Shown here piece after piece: positions 32,598-42,500 of a DNA stretch of 64,000 nt. The notes beneath the pieces were generated by a model that was not told the DNA's origin, did not search any database, and saw only the letters and a program-made list of their open reading frames with translations. This DNA comes from Pantoea trifolii (lineage in GTDB: Bacteria; Pseudomonadota; Gammaproteobacteria; Enterobacterales; Enterobacteriaceae). Made by a program: the position numbers and the translations under genes. Positions within the stretch are counted from its first letter, which is position 1. Every line of letters begins with the position of its first letter. Location of the stretch: positions 3,100,001 to 3,164,000 of the forward strand of contig NZ_JANIET010000001.1 of NCBI RefSeq assembly GCF_024506435.1. The letters run 5' to 3'.

Positions 32598-32867
32598 TCA
32601 GCATGAGGCGTTCTGACGGTTCGAAAGCCTGCTGGCTGATCCATAACGGTTTAGCGTCTGCCGTGGTGGCGGTAATTCTTTTTCTGGGACGTCTTCAGCT
32701 ACCTTCTGTGGTTTCATGATAATGGTGTCCAGACTCTCCAGCGTTGTGAACGTGCAGGAGCAGTCGATATTACGACACTGATACCACGTCTTTTTTAACG
32801 TACCTGTCTGATATTCGCTGGTACGCGTGTGTGCGGTCATGCTGCATTCAGGGCATTTCATTGCCAT
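32598..32867 (-). CDS. Ogr/Delta-type zinc-finger activator
   Basis: An 89-residue protein with the Ogr/Delta fold signature: C-P-E-C (MKCPECSMTAHTRTS) and C-x4-C (YQCRNIDCSCTF), which bind one zinc. P2 Ogr and P4 Delta switch on late phage promoters of the helper. The C-terminal tail of about 45 residues is proline- and charge-rich. Start choice: the ATG at 32867 has AAGGAT eight bases upstream; a GTG at 32870 is an alternative. It reads toward the cos-like site, as delta does in P4. The neighbours sid and psu are missing. Confidence 0.85.
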   Translation of the reverse strand: MAMKCPECSMTAHTRTSEYQTGTLKKTWYQCRNIDCSCTFTTLESLDTIIMKPQKVAEDVPEKELPPPRQTLNRYGSASRLSNRQNASC

Positions 32868-32870
32868 CAC

Positions 32871-33496
32871 GTTTTATCCTTCTGTTTAGCGCCAGTTCCC
32901 CGTTCAGGGTGGAGTTAACGGTTTATTAAAGCCGTTATCGTTAGCTTTCTTTGTTGGGGAGAGCCAATGGCGGCTCCGGTGAATGCATTGTGCCGTTGCT
33001 GGCACAGGCGAGCTATCGGATGGCGTTGTGTGATGGCCCAGACAAAGTGACCTTCTTCTGGCTGGCAGCAAGGTGACATATTGGCTATCTGCTCAACTTT
33101 TAGATTTATATATATCCTTCACCATTCTTCACCTTAATAAAAAAGAGAGTAAATACAATACATTAAAGGATGAACTATTAATGGTTATCCCTTCACCCAG
33201 TGTTCACCATGCTTCACCTGGGTTTTTATGCAGATAAACTTTATCGAGTGTTTATTTCGATTGTTTTAATGAAAATCAATCATTAAAAACGATTTGCTTA
33301 ATTCATCTCAGCACTATTGGTCTATATTGCCCTATATTTACCTGTGCAAAAAACAGCCGGCTAATTTTTACGCGCTTGTGCCAGCCGCAGCACCATTTTG
33401 CCTTGTTGCTTTGGCAGTAAATATGCTGAGAATAAAGAGCTACCCGACTCCGGACGTATCTGTCCGTATCACCACGGACTCAATAAGAGGTAGCTC
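32871..33496 (+). other. Gene-free control region with TTCACC iterons
   Basis: No convincing gene lies here. TTCACC (GGTGAA on the other strand) occurs at 33118, 33128, 33192, 33203 and 33213. It matches the core of P4 type I iterons (GGTGAACA), which bind the alpha primase at ori. The stretch is AT-rich and precedes alpA, and could hold the replication origin or the promoter of the alpA operon. Confidence 0.5.
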
Positions 33497-33763
33497 ATGC
33501 ACACCGTATTATCCGCAAACTCTTCCGCTCCTGCGGCTCCGGCTTTACCCGTAAACCCGGCGCTGAACGATCGCTTCCTGCGACTACCGGAAGTCATGCA
33601 CGTCTGCGGCCTGTCCCGCTCCACCATTTACGACCTTATCAGCCGTAACGCCTTCCCGGCGCAGGTGTCGCTTGGCGGCAAGAACGTGGCATGGCTCGCC
33701 AGCGAAATCAGCGTCTGGATGAACGATCGCATTGCAGCACGCGGTCAGGAGCGCACCGCATGA
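33497..33763 (+). CDS. AlpA/Vis-type excisionase regulator
   Basis: An 88-residue protein with an MerR-like winged helix: RFLRLPEVMHVCGLSRSTIYDLISRNAFPAQVSLGGKNVAWLASEI (about 26-72). AlpA-family proteins act as transcriptional activators of integrase or as excisionases. The ribosome site AAGAGGTAG lies just upstream. Its stop overlaps the next start as ATGA, and it starts the alpA-ash-primase operon. Confidence 0.93.
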   Translation: MHTVLSANSSAPAAPALPVNPALNDRFLRLPEVMHVCGLSRSTIYDLISRNAFPAQVSLGGKNVAWLASEISVWMNDRIAARGQERTA

Positions 33764-33972
33764 GGTTTTTGAACCGTGCCGGTAAATCACGCCAACCCTT
33801 TGTCGCGCATACAGTGCCGCCTGTGCATGCGACTGGCGCCGGGAAGGGTAAACCGCTACAGACGCAGCGTTCCGGCACAACGCAGCCAGCCTTAAGCCTG
33901 CAAAGCACAGGCGTCCCACCCTCCGGTATCCGGACTTTTTCCCGTGGCGAGATTCATCCCGCCAGCTGCTGA
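33760..33972 (+). CDS. Small hypothetical satellite protein
   Basis: A 70-residue basic protein starting in the ATGA overlap with alpA. It has no recognisable domain; it is rich in Gly, Pro, Thr and Ser and ends in a lone cysteine. It is kept because the coupling and the ATGA chain of its neighbours are typical of satellite operons. It could be a chance open frame in GC-rich DNA. Confidence 0.45.
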   Translation: MRFLNRAGKSRQPFVAHTVPPVHATGAGKGKPLQTQRSGTTQPALSLQSTGVPPSGIRTFSRGEIHPASC

Positions 33973-33981
33973 GGTTGACTG

Positions 33982-34521
33982 ATGTCATTTTTAACTGCTG
34001 CCTCCGGCTTGCGCGCCGGGGCCATTCCCTGGTACAGTAAATCCGCTGTCGCAAAATCGGCAGCCGGGCGTAGGAACCCGAGTTACTCAATGGCGACACC
34101 AGACGCGCCATGCGTCTTTTTTTGTGTCCAAGCCTCAGTGCACCCATTTTTCGGGCAACGGTTCTGTATCCGTTGCGCCGTCTGCGTAATGGTGGCCCGG
34201 GCGGGGCAGCCTTCGGGCTGGCCGGTATCCATTGAGGCCGGTATTCCTACCCCCGTTCGGGCTACCACCCATGAGTGTAGGAACTCCGGTGGTAGCGATA
34301 ACCGCTACTCTTTGGAGACTGCCATCATGGCTACGGTCCTTAATTCCCCATACCCTCAGTTTGTTTTCGTCTTTGCCGCCGTGCGCCGCTGCGAGCGCCA
34401 GCAGCATATTCATATGCTCCGCACCGTTGCCGCCGATGAGCGCGCCGCCCGCCTTTTGCTGGCCCGCGACTACGTGCTGTCCTTTGCCGCCCGCCTGCCG
34501 GTCCGGGAGGTGCGCGCATGA
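33982..34521 (+). CDS. Ash / Icd-like satellite protein
   Basis: The C-terminal 65 residues ([49 protein letters not shown]) have the sequence pattern of the phage Ash/host cell division inhibitor Icd-like family of P4-type elements. The long frame is 179 residues, but the first 115 are low-complexity and contain an intrinsic terminator at 34101-34123. An internal in-frame ATG at 34327, with GGAG eight bases upstream, would give a 64-residue protein containing the whole conserved part. The short form may be the real product. The end overlaps the next gene as ATGA. Confidence 0.75.
   Translation: MSFLTAASGLRAGAIPWYSKSAVAKSAAGRRNPSYSMATPDAPCVFFCVQASVHPFFGQRFCIRCAVCVMVARAGQPSGWPVSIEAGIPTPVRATTHECRNSGGSDNRYSLETAIMATVLNSPYPQFVFVFAAVRRCERQQHIHMLRTVAADERAARLLLARDYVLSFAARLPVREVRA
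34035..34117 (+). ncRNA. Possible CI-like immunity RNA
   Basis: Within the ash leader, TGTCGC (34047-34052) can pair with GCGACA (34093-34098), enclosing a GC-rich arm, and the terminator hairpin follows. P4 controls lysogeny by a small processed RNA (CI) from just this place that acts by premature termination. The likeness is in position and fold, not in a checked alignment. Confidence 0.4.
34101..34123 (+). terminator. Terminator inside the ash reading frame
   Basis: AGACGC and GCGTCT pair around a five-base loop and are followed by TTTTTTT. It sits between the alpA part of the operon and the short ash start, as expected of termination-based satellite immunity. Confidence 0.75.
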
Positions 34522-34742
34522 CTCACGCCACGATTTCTCACGCCGACCTGGTACGCCTTGAGCACCTGCGTAACGCCGGGCGCTTCGTCAGCGACATGAC
34601 CGCCTTTCAGGAGTGCCACGAACTGCCGCAGCCCGCTCAGCGCGCGCAGCTGGCTTCGCTGGTCTTTCTCATCACCGAGCAGCTGGATGACGTGGTGACG
34701 CGCTGCCAGAACAACTGGATGAACGCGGAGGATGAATCATGA
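34518..34742 (+). CDS. Small hypothetical satellite protein
   Basis: A 74-residue acidic, helical protein ([21 protein letters not shown], then [23 protein letters not shown]) typical of small genes before the primase in P4-like elements. It overlaps both neighbours by ATGA. No function is assigned. Confidence 0.8.
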   Translation: MTHATISHADLVRLEHLRNAGRFVSDMTAFQECHELPQPAQRAQLASLVFLITEQLDDVVTRCQNNWMNAEDES

Positions 34743-35062
34743 AAGACCGCACCCTTTCGCCTGAACTGCGCGCCGCGCTTTCTCGCCGCGCCGTCGCCTG
34801 CGCGTGGCTGACCGTCTGCCGCGAGCAGCAGCGCTACCCCGGCCTGACGCTGGCACGCCTTGAGCACGTCATCGAAACCGAGCTGGAGGGCTTTTACCTG
34901 CGCCAGCACGGACGCCTGCGCGGTCAGGAAATTGCCTGCGCGCTGCTGGATGACCTGCTGTCCAGCGGGCCGCTGAAGTCGGCCCCGCGCCTGAGCTTTC
35001 TCGGTCAGGTGATGATGGATGAACTCTGCGGGCGCATGACAGACGCGCCGGTGCTGCACTGA
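34739..35062 (+). CDS. DUF5375-like satellite protein
   Basis: A 107-residue protein ([46 protein letters not shown]) that resembles the DUF5375 family found immediately before the alpha primase in P4-like prophages. The family name is from memory. It is 14 bp before the primase and coupled to the previous gene by ATGA. Confidence 0.75.
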   Translation: MKDRTLSPELRAALSRRAVACAWLTVCREQQRYPGLTLARLEHVIETELEGFYLRQHGRLRGQEIACALLDDLLSSGPLKSAPRLSFLGQVMMDELCGRMTDAPVLH

Positions 35063-35076
35063 GGGAGAACAGAACG

Positions 35077-37401
35077 ATGAAAATGACCGTATCAGAGGCG
35101 GCCACCGCAGCCCGGGGCCACTGGCCCCGCATACTCCCCGCGCTGGGCGTGAAAGTAATCAAAAACCGCCACATGCCGTGCCCGGTCTGTCAGGGAACGG
35201 ACCGCTTTCGCTTCGACGATATAGACGGGCGCGGCACGTGGATTTGTAATCAGTGCGGAGCCGGTGACGGCATGGACCTGGTGAAAAAGGCGCTCAGCAT
35301 TACGTTCATAGAGGCCGCCGCGCGCGTAAACGACCTGACCGGCAACCTGCCGCCGGTGGCTGCCGGCAACAGTACGGCAGCCGGTCCCGAAACGGACGAG
35401 GCCTCCCGCGCCGCAGCTGCTGCACTGGCGCAGCAGCTGGTCAGCACGGCAAAGGAAGCGGCGGGTAACGCCTACCTGTCGCGCAAAGGCCTGCCAGAGC
35501 AGACGTGCCTTACGCTTTCGAAGGCGCATAAGGTGGCGTTAACGACCTACCGCACCGGCGATGTGGTTGTGCCCCTGCACGACATGAGCGGCCAGCTGGT
35601 TAACGTGCAGCTTATCAATGCCAGCGGAGAGAAGCGCACGCTCAAGGGCGGCCAGGTGAAAGGCGCCTGCCACGTTCTCAGCAGCGCTAAGCCGGCAAAG
35701 CGCATCTGGCTTGCCGAGGGCTACGCGACCGGCCTGACGGTGCACAACCTGACCGGTGATGAGGTGTGGGTTGCGCTCTCATCGGGCAACCTCCTTTCTC
35801 TGGCTGGCCTTGCCCGTGAAAAGCACGCCACGCTGCAGCTGATGATTGCCGCCGACCGCGACCTTAACGGCAACGGTCAGGACAAGGCGAAGAAGGCCGC
35901 CGATGTCAGTAACGCCGTCGTCGCGCTGCCGCCCGTGTTCGGCGACTGGAACGACGCCTTTTTGCAGCTCGGCGACGTCCCGACGAAGCAGGCGCTTGCT
36001 GAGGCCGCCGCGCCCGCCACCGCCAGCCCGTTTGACGTGATGAGCGAAGCGGAGTTTTCGGCGATGAGCGCCAGCGAAAAGGCGGAGCGCGTTGCTGAGC
36101 ATTTCCGCAATGCGCTTGCGGTGGATGCCAGCGGCGAAATCCTGTCACGCTACAGGGCGGGCGCGTGGAAGGTCATTTCGGGTAAGCAGTTTGAGCGCGA
36201 CGTGGCGAAGCTGTTCCAGCGGCTGCGCGCGCCGTTCTCGGCGGGCAAAATTTCAGGCGTGGTGGATACGCTGAAGCTGATGCTGCCGCAGCAGTCCGAC
36301 CCGGCGCGCCGCCTGATAGGCTTTCGCAACGGCGTACTGGACACGCGCACCGGCAGCTTCAGCCCGCACAGCAAACGCTTCTGGCTGCGCACGGTCAGCG
36401 AGGTGGACTTTACTCCGCCGGTTAAGGGCGAGACGCTGGCAGCCCACGCGCCGCACTTCTGGCAGTGGCTGGACCGCGCCGCCGGACGCGACGCGGCAAA
36501 GCGCGATATTATTCTCGCCGCGCTGTTTATGGTGCTGGCGAACCGCTACGACTGGCAGCTGTTTCTGGAGGTCACGGGTCCCGGCGGCAGCGGTAAAAGC
36601 ATCATGGCCGAAATTGCCACCATGCTGGCCGGAACGGACAATACCGCCTCCGCGACCATCGAGACGCTGGAGTCATCGCGCGAGCGCGCGGCGGTGATTG
36701 GCTACTCGCTGATAATTCTGCCCGACCAGGAGAAGTGGAGTGGCGACGGTGCGGGCATCAAGGCGATTACCGGCGGCGACGCGGTTTCCGTGGACCCGAA
36801 ATACCGCGATGCCTACTCAACGCACATTCCGGCGGTAATCCTGGCGGTAAACAACAATCCGATGCGCTTTACTGACCGCAGCGGCGGCGTATCACGCCGC
36901 CGGGTCATCCTGCACTTCCCGGAAATCATCCCGGCAAACGAGCGGGACCCGCAGCTGAAGGAAAAAATCAGCGGCGAGCTGGCCGTTATCGTGCGCCAGC
37001 TGATGCAGCAGTTCAGCCAGCCGCAGGACGCAAGGGTGCTGCTTCAGTCGCAGCAGAACTCCGATGAGGCGATGCGCATCAAGCGCGACGCGGATCCGAT
37101 GGTGGACTTCTGCGGCTATCTGTTCACCACGCCGGAGCCTACTTCGCTTTATATGGGGAACGCCAGCATCAGGCCCTTACAGCCGAGACGCTATCTTTAT
37201 CACGCCTATCTGGCTTATATGGAGGCGAACGGCTACAGGAATCCACTCAGCATGAAGATGTTCAGTCTTTCGCTGGAGAGCATTATGCGCGAGTACGGGC
37301 ATCATTATCTGAAGCGGCGCACGAAGCTGGGGATGCAGACCAATCTCGATCTGACTGAGGAAAGCAGCAGCGACTGGCTGCCTAAGTGTGATGCCACCTG
37401 A
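35077..37401 (+). CDS. P4-type alpha primase-helicase
   Basis: The 774-residue replication protein combines primase, helicase and origin-binding functions. The N-terminal zinc ribbon has C35, C38, C57 and C60 (PCPVC, WICNQC). A Toprim-like primase part follows (IWLAEGYATGLTVHN; MIAADRDLNGNG). The C-terminal SF3-type helicase has Walker A GPGGSGKS with K507 and the motif ILPDQEKWSGDGA. The C-terminal 90 residues form the origin-binding part. All motifs are intact. A terminator follows 17 bp after the stop. The 3' end recurs as a relic at 54666-54894. Confidence 0.95.
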   Translation: MKMTVSEAATAARGHWPRILPALGVKVIKNRHMPCPVCQGTDRFRFDDIDGRGTWICNQCGAGDGMDLVKKALSITFIEAAARVNDLTGNLPPVAAGNSTAAGPETDEASRAAAAALAQQLVSTAKEAAGNAYLSRKGLPEQTCLTLSKAHKVALTTYRTGDVVVPLHDMSGQLVNVQLINASGEKRTLKGGQVKGACHVLSSAKPAKRIWLAEGYATGLTVHNLTGDEVWVALSSGNLLSLAGLAREKHATLQLMIAADRDLNGNGQDKAKKAADVSNAVVALPPVFGDWNDAFLQLGDVPTKQALAEAAAPATASPFDVMSEAEFSAMSASEKAERVAEHFRNALAVDASGEILSRYRAGAWKVISGKQFERDVAKLFQRLRAPFSAGKISGVVDTLKLMLPQQSDPARRLIGFRNGVLDTRTGSFSPHSKRFWLRTVSEVDFTPPVKGETLAAHAPHFWQWLDRAAGRDAAKRDIILAALFMVLANRYDWQLFLEVTGPGGSGKSIMAEIATMLAGTDNTASATIETLESSRERAAVIGYSLIILPDQEKWSGDGAGIKAITGGDAVSVDPKYRDAYSTHIPAVILAVNNNPMRFTDRSGGVSRRRVILHFPEIIPANERDPQLKEKISGELAVIVRQLMQQFSQPQDARVLLQSQQNSDEAMRIKRDADPMVDFCGYLFTTPEPTSLYMGNASIRPLQPRRYLYHAYLAYMEANGYRNPLSMKMFSLSLESIMREYGHHYLKRRTKLGMQTNLDLTEESSSDWLPKCDAT

Positions 37402-37417
37402 AATTCATAATATTTAG

Positions 37418-37440
37418 AACCGGCGAAAGCCGGTTTTTTT
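37418..37440 (+). terminator. Primase terminator
   Basis: AACCGGC-GAAA-GCCGGTT with a U-run of seven. The same hairpin, slightly decayed, follows the relic primase at 54903-54924. Confidence 0.92.
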
Positions 37441-37618
37441 GCGCTAAAGGTGGCCGTTAAATTTAGTAGGCCACCAATAGATCTATTCTCATCCTTTGTA
37501 AAAGTGCTAGGACAATCAGATTTTATTAATATGATATAAGGCTACTATGAGCGCTCAAAAGACATTCAAAATACATGTTTTATTGTCCTGTGTTATAGAT
37601 GAGTCATTCAAAAAAACA

Positions 37619-38299
37619 TCAATAAAAGGTGGCTAGACTAACAATTTTGGAATTGTCACCAGTTATGGCCGTTACCCTGTAATTTAAGCTATTTCCCTTA
37701 GAAGATTCCACCAAGTATCCGCCGCCTTCAAACTGCTTGAGCTGAACTTTATTCCCTAATAAATCGATGCCGTTTTTATAATAGCAAAATCTTACATTGC
37801 CAAATCCTTCATTTTTAAGATTAGCGGATTTAATTCTTTTGAAGCAGGAGGAAACCTCCTCACCATAATAAATTGGAATGTTTATTCGTAGCTCTATTTT
37901 TTTTACTGAGTGCTCTGCGATAGTAGTTGGGGTAAGTAAATTGTCTGTTGTTTTTTGGTCTAAAGGGTTGAACATACTAGCGTAACTCACAGCAGTACCG
38001 TCCTTGACTAATTCGACTTGGATTTTTTTTATCGTAACAGGCCTGCTCATGTTATTTGACACCTCAAGGATTATCGAGGCGGGGCCAGCAAATCTAGTGC
38101 TATCTCCATATAGTGCTCTAGGCACAGCAATATCTTTGTTTAGTTCTAATTCGGAACTAGCTACAAAACCTGTATTAACGGCTACATCAAGCTTATCTGT
38201 TTCAGGTTTAAATTGATTGTAGTAGCTACATGCAGCAAGAACTAGCCCCAACGTAGCTATTATAGTGTTTATATTTTCACGTTTCATTAATATCTTCAC
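37619..38299 (-). CDS. Putative lipoprotein of unknown function
   Basis: A 226-residue protein with an N-terminal hydrophobic helix ending in LGLVLAACSYY, a plausible lipobox with C24. The rest is beta-rich (VRFCYYKNGIDLLGNKVQLKQFEGGGYLVES) with no family I recognise. A shorter start at 38287 (MKRENINTIIATL) is as likely, giving a more usual signal peptide length. It is AT-rich and lies opposite to the primase. Unknown cargo. Confidence 0.65.
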   Translation of the reverse strand: MKILMKRENINTIIATLGLVLAACSYYNQFKPETDKLDVAVNTGFVASSELELNKDIAVPRALYGDSTRFAGPASIILEVSNNMSRPVTIKKIQVELVKDGTAVSYASMFNPLDQKTTDNLLTPTTIAEHSVKKIELRINIPIYYGEEVSSCFKRIKSANLKNEGFGNVRFCYYKNGIDLLGNKVQLKQFEGGGYLVESSKGNSLNYRVTAITGDNSKIVSLATFY

Positions 38300-38642
38300 G
38301 ATTTATTAAATTCTAAAAATTAATTTTTAAAAGCCATTATATATCAAAGCTGTAACTTTCCTAGATGACATGCCCATCCTTGGCACGACGGGGCCAAACT
38401 GGCTGAACTAAAGGTCCGCTGTGAGTAAAAAGCGCACGTCAAAATGATAGCTACAGGAATGTTCTCCACATTAAACATAATAACCCAATGCCGAACCGAT
38501 AAGCGATTACACTTACTGCCACGATAGTTAGCATGATCACAATGCCATAACTTATTGTGAAAAATCTAATCGTAACCTTAATTATTATGATCTCATCGCA
38601 AGCAAACACGCTTTCAACCATAAAAACTAAGGAATAAAGATT
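38300..38642. other. Gene-free stretch
   Basis: AT-rich, with no coding frame of note. It separates the lipoprotein-like gene from the DUF1471 gene and probably holds both promoters. Confidence 0.5.
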
Positions 38643-38858
38643 ATTAAAACCATTAAAGCTATGTCTATCGCCGCCGTTGCCGCTCTTTCAATGATGTCAG
38701 CAGCCAGCATCGCGAAGAGCGTGACCGTAAGATCTCTGACTAAGGACGGTACCGAGGCCAAAATCGCAGCGCAGGCCCAGCAGCAGAGCGCGCAGTACAA
38801 AATCATTGAAGCCAGCAACGGCAACGTCGTTCATATGACTGCTGAGCTGTACAAATAA
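38643..38858 (+). CDS. DUF1471 (YhcN/BhsA-like) periplasmic peptide with ATT start
   Basis: The frame from 38643 encodes 71 residues with a signal peptide (KAMSIAAVAALSMMSAASIA, then KSVTVRSLTKDG) and the DUF1471 fold (EAKIAAQAQQQSAQYKIIEASNGNVVHMTAELYK). DUF1471 proteins are small stress-induced exported proteins. Family members start MKTIKAMS; here the codon in the Met position is ATT, exactly eight bases after AAGGAA. The next ATG at 38661 would cut the charged n-region and has no ribosome site. Either ATT serves as a rare start or the gene is poorly expressed. Confidence 0.75.
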   Translation: MKTIKAMSIAAVAALSMMSAASIAKSVTVRSLTKDGTEAKIAAQAQQQSAQYKIIEASNGNVVHMTAELYK

Positions 38859-38887
38859 CGGATGGTCACAAAAGGAAGTGCCAATGA

Positions 38888-38912
38888 AGGTCGCACGCAG
38901 GCGGCCTTTTTT
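38888..38912 (+). terminator. Terminator after DUF1471 gene
   Basis: AGGTCGC and GCGGCCT pair with one G-U and are followed by TTTTT. Confidence 0.65.
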
Positions 38913-38963
38913 GTATCTGAACCGTTATACAGGCAAATTGAACAGAACATCTAAGCAGCAAGC

Positions 38964-39319
38964 CTAAGCAGTGCCTTCAGCTAGCGTTCTCTGGTGAAAA
39001 ATCAGAGTCCATTGTCCATTATTCGAATACAGCCAGCAGGAAGAACGTAATGCAGGACGATTGCCGTCAGCATAAGACGTACGGTAATGAAGCGTGGCGC
39101 AGCCTCCCCCACTCCGGTGAGTCGGAAATTACTGCTGATAATAGACGATGACGTTTTATCGCTTAATAGTGACGAGATCGTTTCTGAAAGTTCAACCATC
39201 ACGCGTGAACGAGTGATCTCCCTAAAATCAGGATGGAGAAGCTGCTCAAGCCACTCCACATCATTGCGCCTATCACCGTGAATGCTCCATTCGAGCAAAA
39301 TGAGCTTATCCAGAAGCAT
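38964..39319 (-). pseudogene. Frameshifted DUF4440-like gene
   Basis: The first frame (MLLDKLILLEWSIHGDRRND, EQLLHPDFREITRS) is the start of a DUF4440/NTF2-like protein. The expected continuation ATLHYRTSYADGNRPALRSS and LYSNNGQWTLIFHQRT is in another frame, ending at 38964. A one-base indel around the run GTGGGGGAGG near 39110 explains this. Together they make a normal-length protein of about 118 residues. A sequencing error would look the same. Confidence 0.65.
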
Positions 39320-39579
39320 CCAACTTATCCTCCAGTAATCATGCCGGATGTTCAAATTACCATAACAGTTCATGCGCTACTTCTTCTCTTAGATCTGGGC
39401 GGACTGATTCGTAGAGCGATGTCCGCTCTGAGCGAATTTCGGACGTTTGAATTCGCGACCTTACGAGGTAGAGTGGCATGCAAGGAAGCCGACCCTGCAC
39501 GATCGGTATAGTAAGTTGTTAGACCCATTGCATCCTCATTTGCTCGAATGAAAATACACATTGGATAGGAAGAAAAGGA

Positions 39580-42500
39580 ATGCAATTTATCATCAACGGC
39601 CCTGACATTCCGGATGCACTTTTACAGGCGCACGAGGAAGGCCGCGTGGTGTTCTTCTGCGGAGCAGGAATTTCCTACCCTGCCGGTTTGCCGGGTTTTA
39701 AGGGGTTGGTGGAACAGATCTATCGGCTGACCGGAACAACACTTTCGGAAATCGAGCGGGAGGTCTTCGAGCGAGGGCAGTTCGATGCCACACTTGATTT
39801 GCTAGAACGGCGCTTACCGGGTCAGCGTATGGCCGTTCGCCGCGCGCTGGCAAAAGCCCTGAAGCCAAAGCTACGTCGCAGAGGTGCTATTGATACACAA
39901 GCGGCGCTGTTGCGCCTGGCGCATAACCGCGAAGGCGCAGTTCGGTTGGTCACTACCAACTTTGATCGCACCTTTCATGTGGCAGCAAAACGTACAGGCC
40001 TAACGTTCAGCGCTTATGCAGCGCCAATGCTGCCAATTCCAAAAAACAGCCGCTGGGACGGGTTGGTCTATCTGCATGGCCTGCTTCCTGAAAAGTCTGA
40101 TGATACCGCCCTGAATCGCCTTGTGATCACTAGCGGCGACTTTGGCTTGGCCTATCTCACTGAGCGCTGGGCAGCGCGCTTCGTAAGCGAATTGTTCCGT
40201 AACTACATAGTCTGCTTCGTGGGCTACAGCATAAACGACCCGGTACTGCGCTATATGATGGATGCGCTGGCAGCCGATCGGATGCTTGGTGAAGTCACGC
40301 CGCAAGCATGGTCACTAGGTGATTGTGAGCCCGGGCAGGAGCACCGGAAAACCATTGAGTGGGAGGCTAAAGGCGTCACACCCATCCTTTACACCGTACC
40401 GGCTGGCACATACGATCATTCAGCGCTACACCAAACGTTGCACGCTTGGGCAGATACTTATCGCGATGGTGTGCAGGGCAAAGAAGCCATCGTTGTCAAA
40501 CATGCACTGGCCCATCCACAGGATAGCACTCGGCAGGACGATTTCGTTGGCAGGATGCTATGGGCTTTGTCAGATAAATCAGGTTTACCGGCAAAACGCT
40601 TTGCGGATCATAATCCAGCCCCACCGCTGGACTGGCTGCTGGAAGCTTTCTCGGACGAACGCTTTCAGTACAGCGATTTGCCACGCTTCCAAGTGCCTCC
40701 GCACATAGAGGTAGACACCAAACTTCGATTCAGCCTGATTCGGCGGCCTGCATCCTATGACCGTGCGCCGCAGATTCTGCTTGCTTCTGGAGGCGCAATT
40801 AATAGTCAGTGGGATGACGTGATGTTTCATATAGCCCGTTGGCTGGTTCGTTATCTGGACGATCCAAGATTGATCATCTGGATTGCAGAACGTGGCGGGC
40901 AAATGCACGACCGTTGGCCGTTTTTAATCGAGCACGAGCTGGATCGCTTCTCAGCGCTGGAGCAGGATCGCAAGACCTCCGAGCGGGATGAAATTCTTTT
41001 GCATGCCCCCAAGGCTATTCCCGGCTCCCTGATGTCCACCTTATGGCGGCTTCTGCTCAGTGGTCGTTTGAAATCGTCATGGCGTGACCACGACCTGTAT
41101 CGCTGGCAACGTCGTCTGAAGCGCGAGGGCTTGACCACAACATTGCGCCTGGAGTTACGCGAGTTACTTTCTCCTATGGTGGCGTTGAAAAAGCCGTTTC
41201 GCTTGAGCGGGGACGACCAGAACAGCCTCTATGGACCCATGCGAATTAGGCAATTGGTGGACTGGCAGCTAGTGCTAGCCGCCGATCACGTGCATTCAGT
41301 CCTGATTGACCTTGCCGACGAGTCGTGGAAATTGGCTTTGCCGTACTTAGTTGAAGATTTCCAGCTGTTGTTGCGTGATGCACTGGACCTGCTGCGGGAG
41401 ATGGGCGATGCCGACGATCGTAGCGACCGCTCGCATTGGGATCTGCCATCCATCACTGAGCACTGGCAGAATCGAGGTTTCCGAGACTGGGTGAGCCTGA
41501 TTGAATTGCTGCGCGATGCATGGCTGGTAGTTCGATCCAATGACAGCGCTATCGCTACACGCATCGCTCTGAATTGGTTTGAATTACCATATCCCACCTT
41601 CAAACGTTTGGCTCTGTTTGCCGCGAGCCAAGATAACTCAATACCACCCGAGCAGTGGGTCAATTGGTTGCTGGCGGAAGGCGCGTGGTGGCTGTGGTCC
41701 ATAGAAACCAAACGGGAGGTATTCAGGCTGTTTGTTTTACAGGCTCAGCATTTGACAGGAACTGCACAAGACAATCTAGAAGCAGCCATCTTGGCAGGAC
41801 CTCCACACGAAATGTACCGGGATGACCTGGATGCAGAACGTTGGCAAGACTTGGTGACACATTCCGTTTGGTTGCACCTGGCCAAGCTAAGCACATCGGG
41901 CCTTGATTTGGGTGCATCTGCCGCGGCACGTTTGGCGGAAATATCCACCGCCTACCCACAATGGCAGATGGCAACTAATGAGCGTGACGAGTTCTCTCAC
42001 TGGATGAGCGGAACCGGTGACCCAGACTTCGAGGACAGTAAAGATGTCGACATTGCGCCCCGTAAGCGGCAGGAACTGGTGCAATGGCTAGCAAAACCGA
42101 TGCCACATCATCATCCTTTATACGAAGACACGTGGTGTGACGTTTGCCGCACGCGCTTTTTTCACAGTATTTCCGCGTTACATAAGTTATCACAAGATGG
42201 TCTGTGGCCAGCGGGCCGATGGCGTGTAGCTTTACAGACTTGGGCCGAAGAAGGGATGGTGTTGCGTTCTTGGCGGTATGCCGCACCGCTGGTACAGTCG
42301 ATGCCCGATGAAGTACTTCAGGAGATTGAGCACTCTGTTACTTGGTGGATGAAGGCGGCCTCCAATTCCATCAGTCGCCACGAGGAGATTCTGCTGAGCC
42401 TTTGTCGCCGTGTTCTGGAGCTGGAAACAGGATCTGGATCTTACGAAATCGAGACTTATCACCCAGTAGGGTCGGCGATCAACCATCCTATTGGGCATAT

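Noticed and set aside
33294..33554. 86-codon plus-strand frame before alpA
   Set aside because: It overlaps the alpA start in another frame and has no conserved look or ribosome site.
35092..36456. Minus-strand frames opposite the primase
   Set aside because: Shadows in GC-rich coding DNA; the primase motifs are complete on the plus strand.
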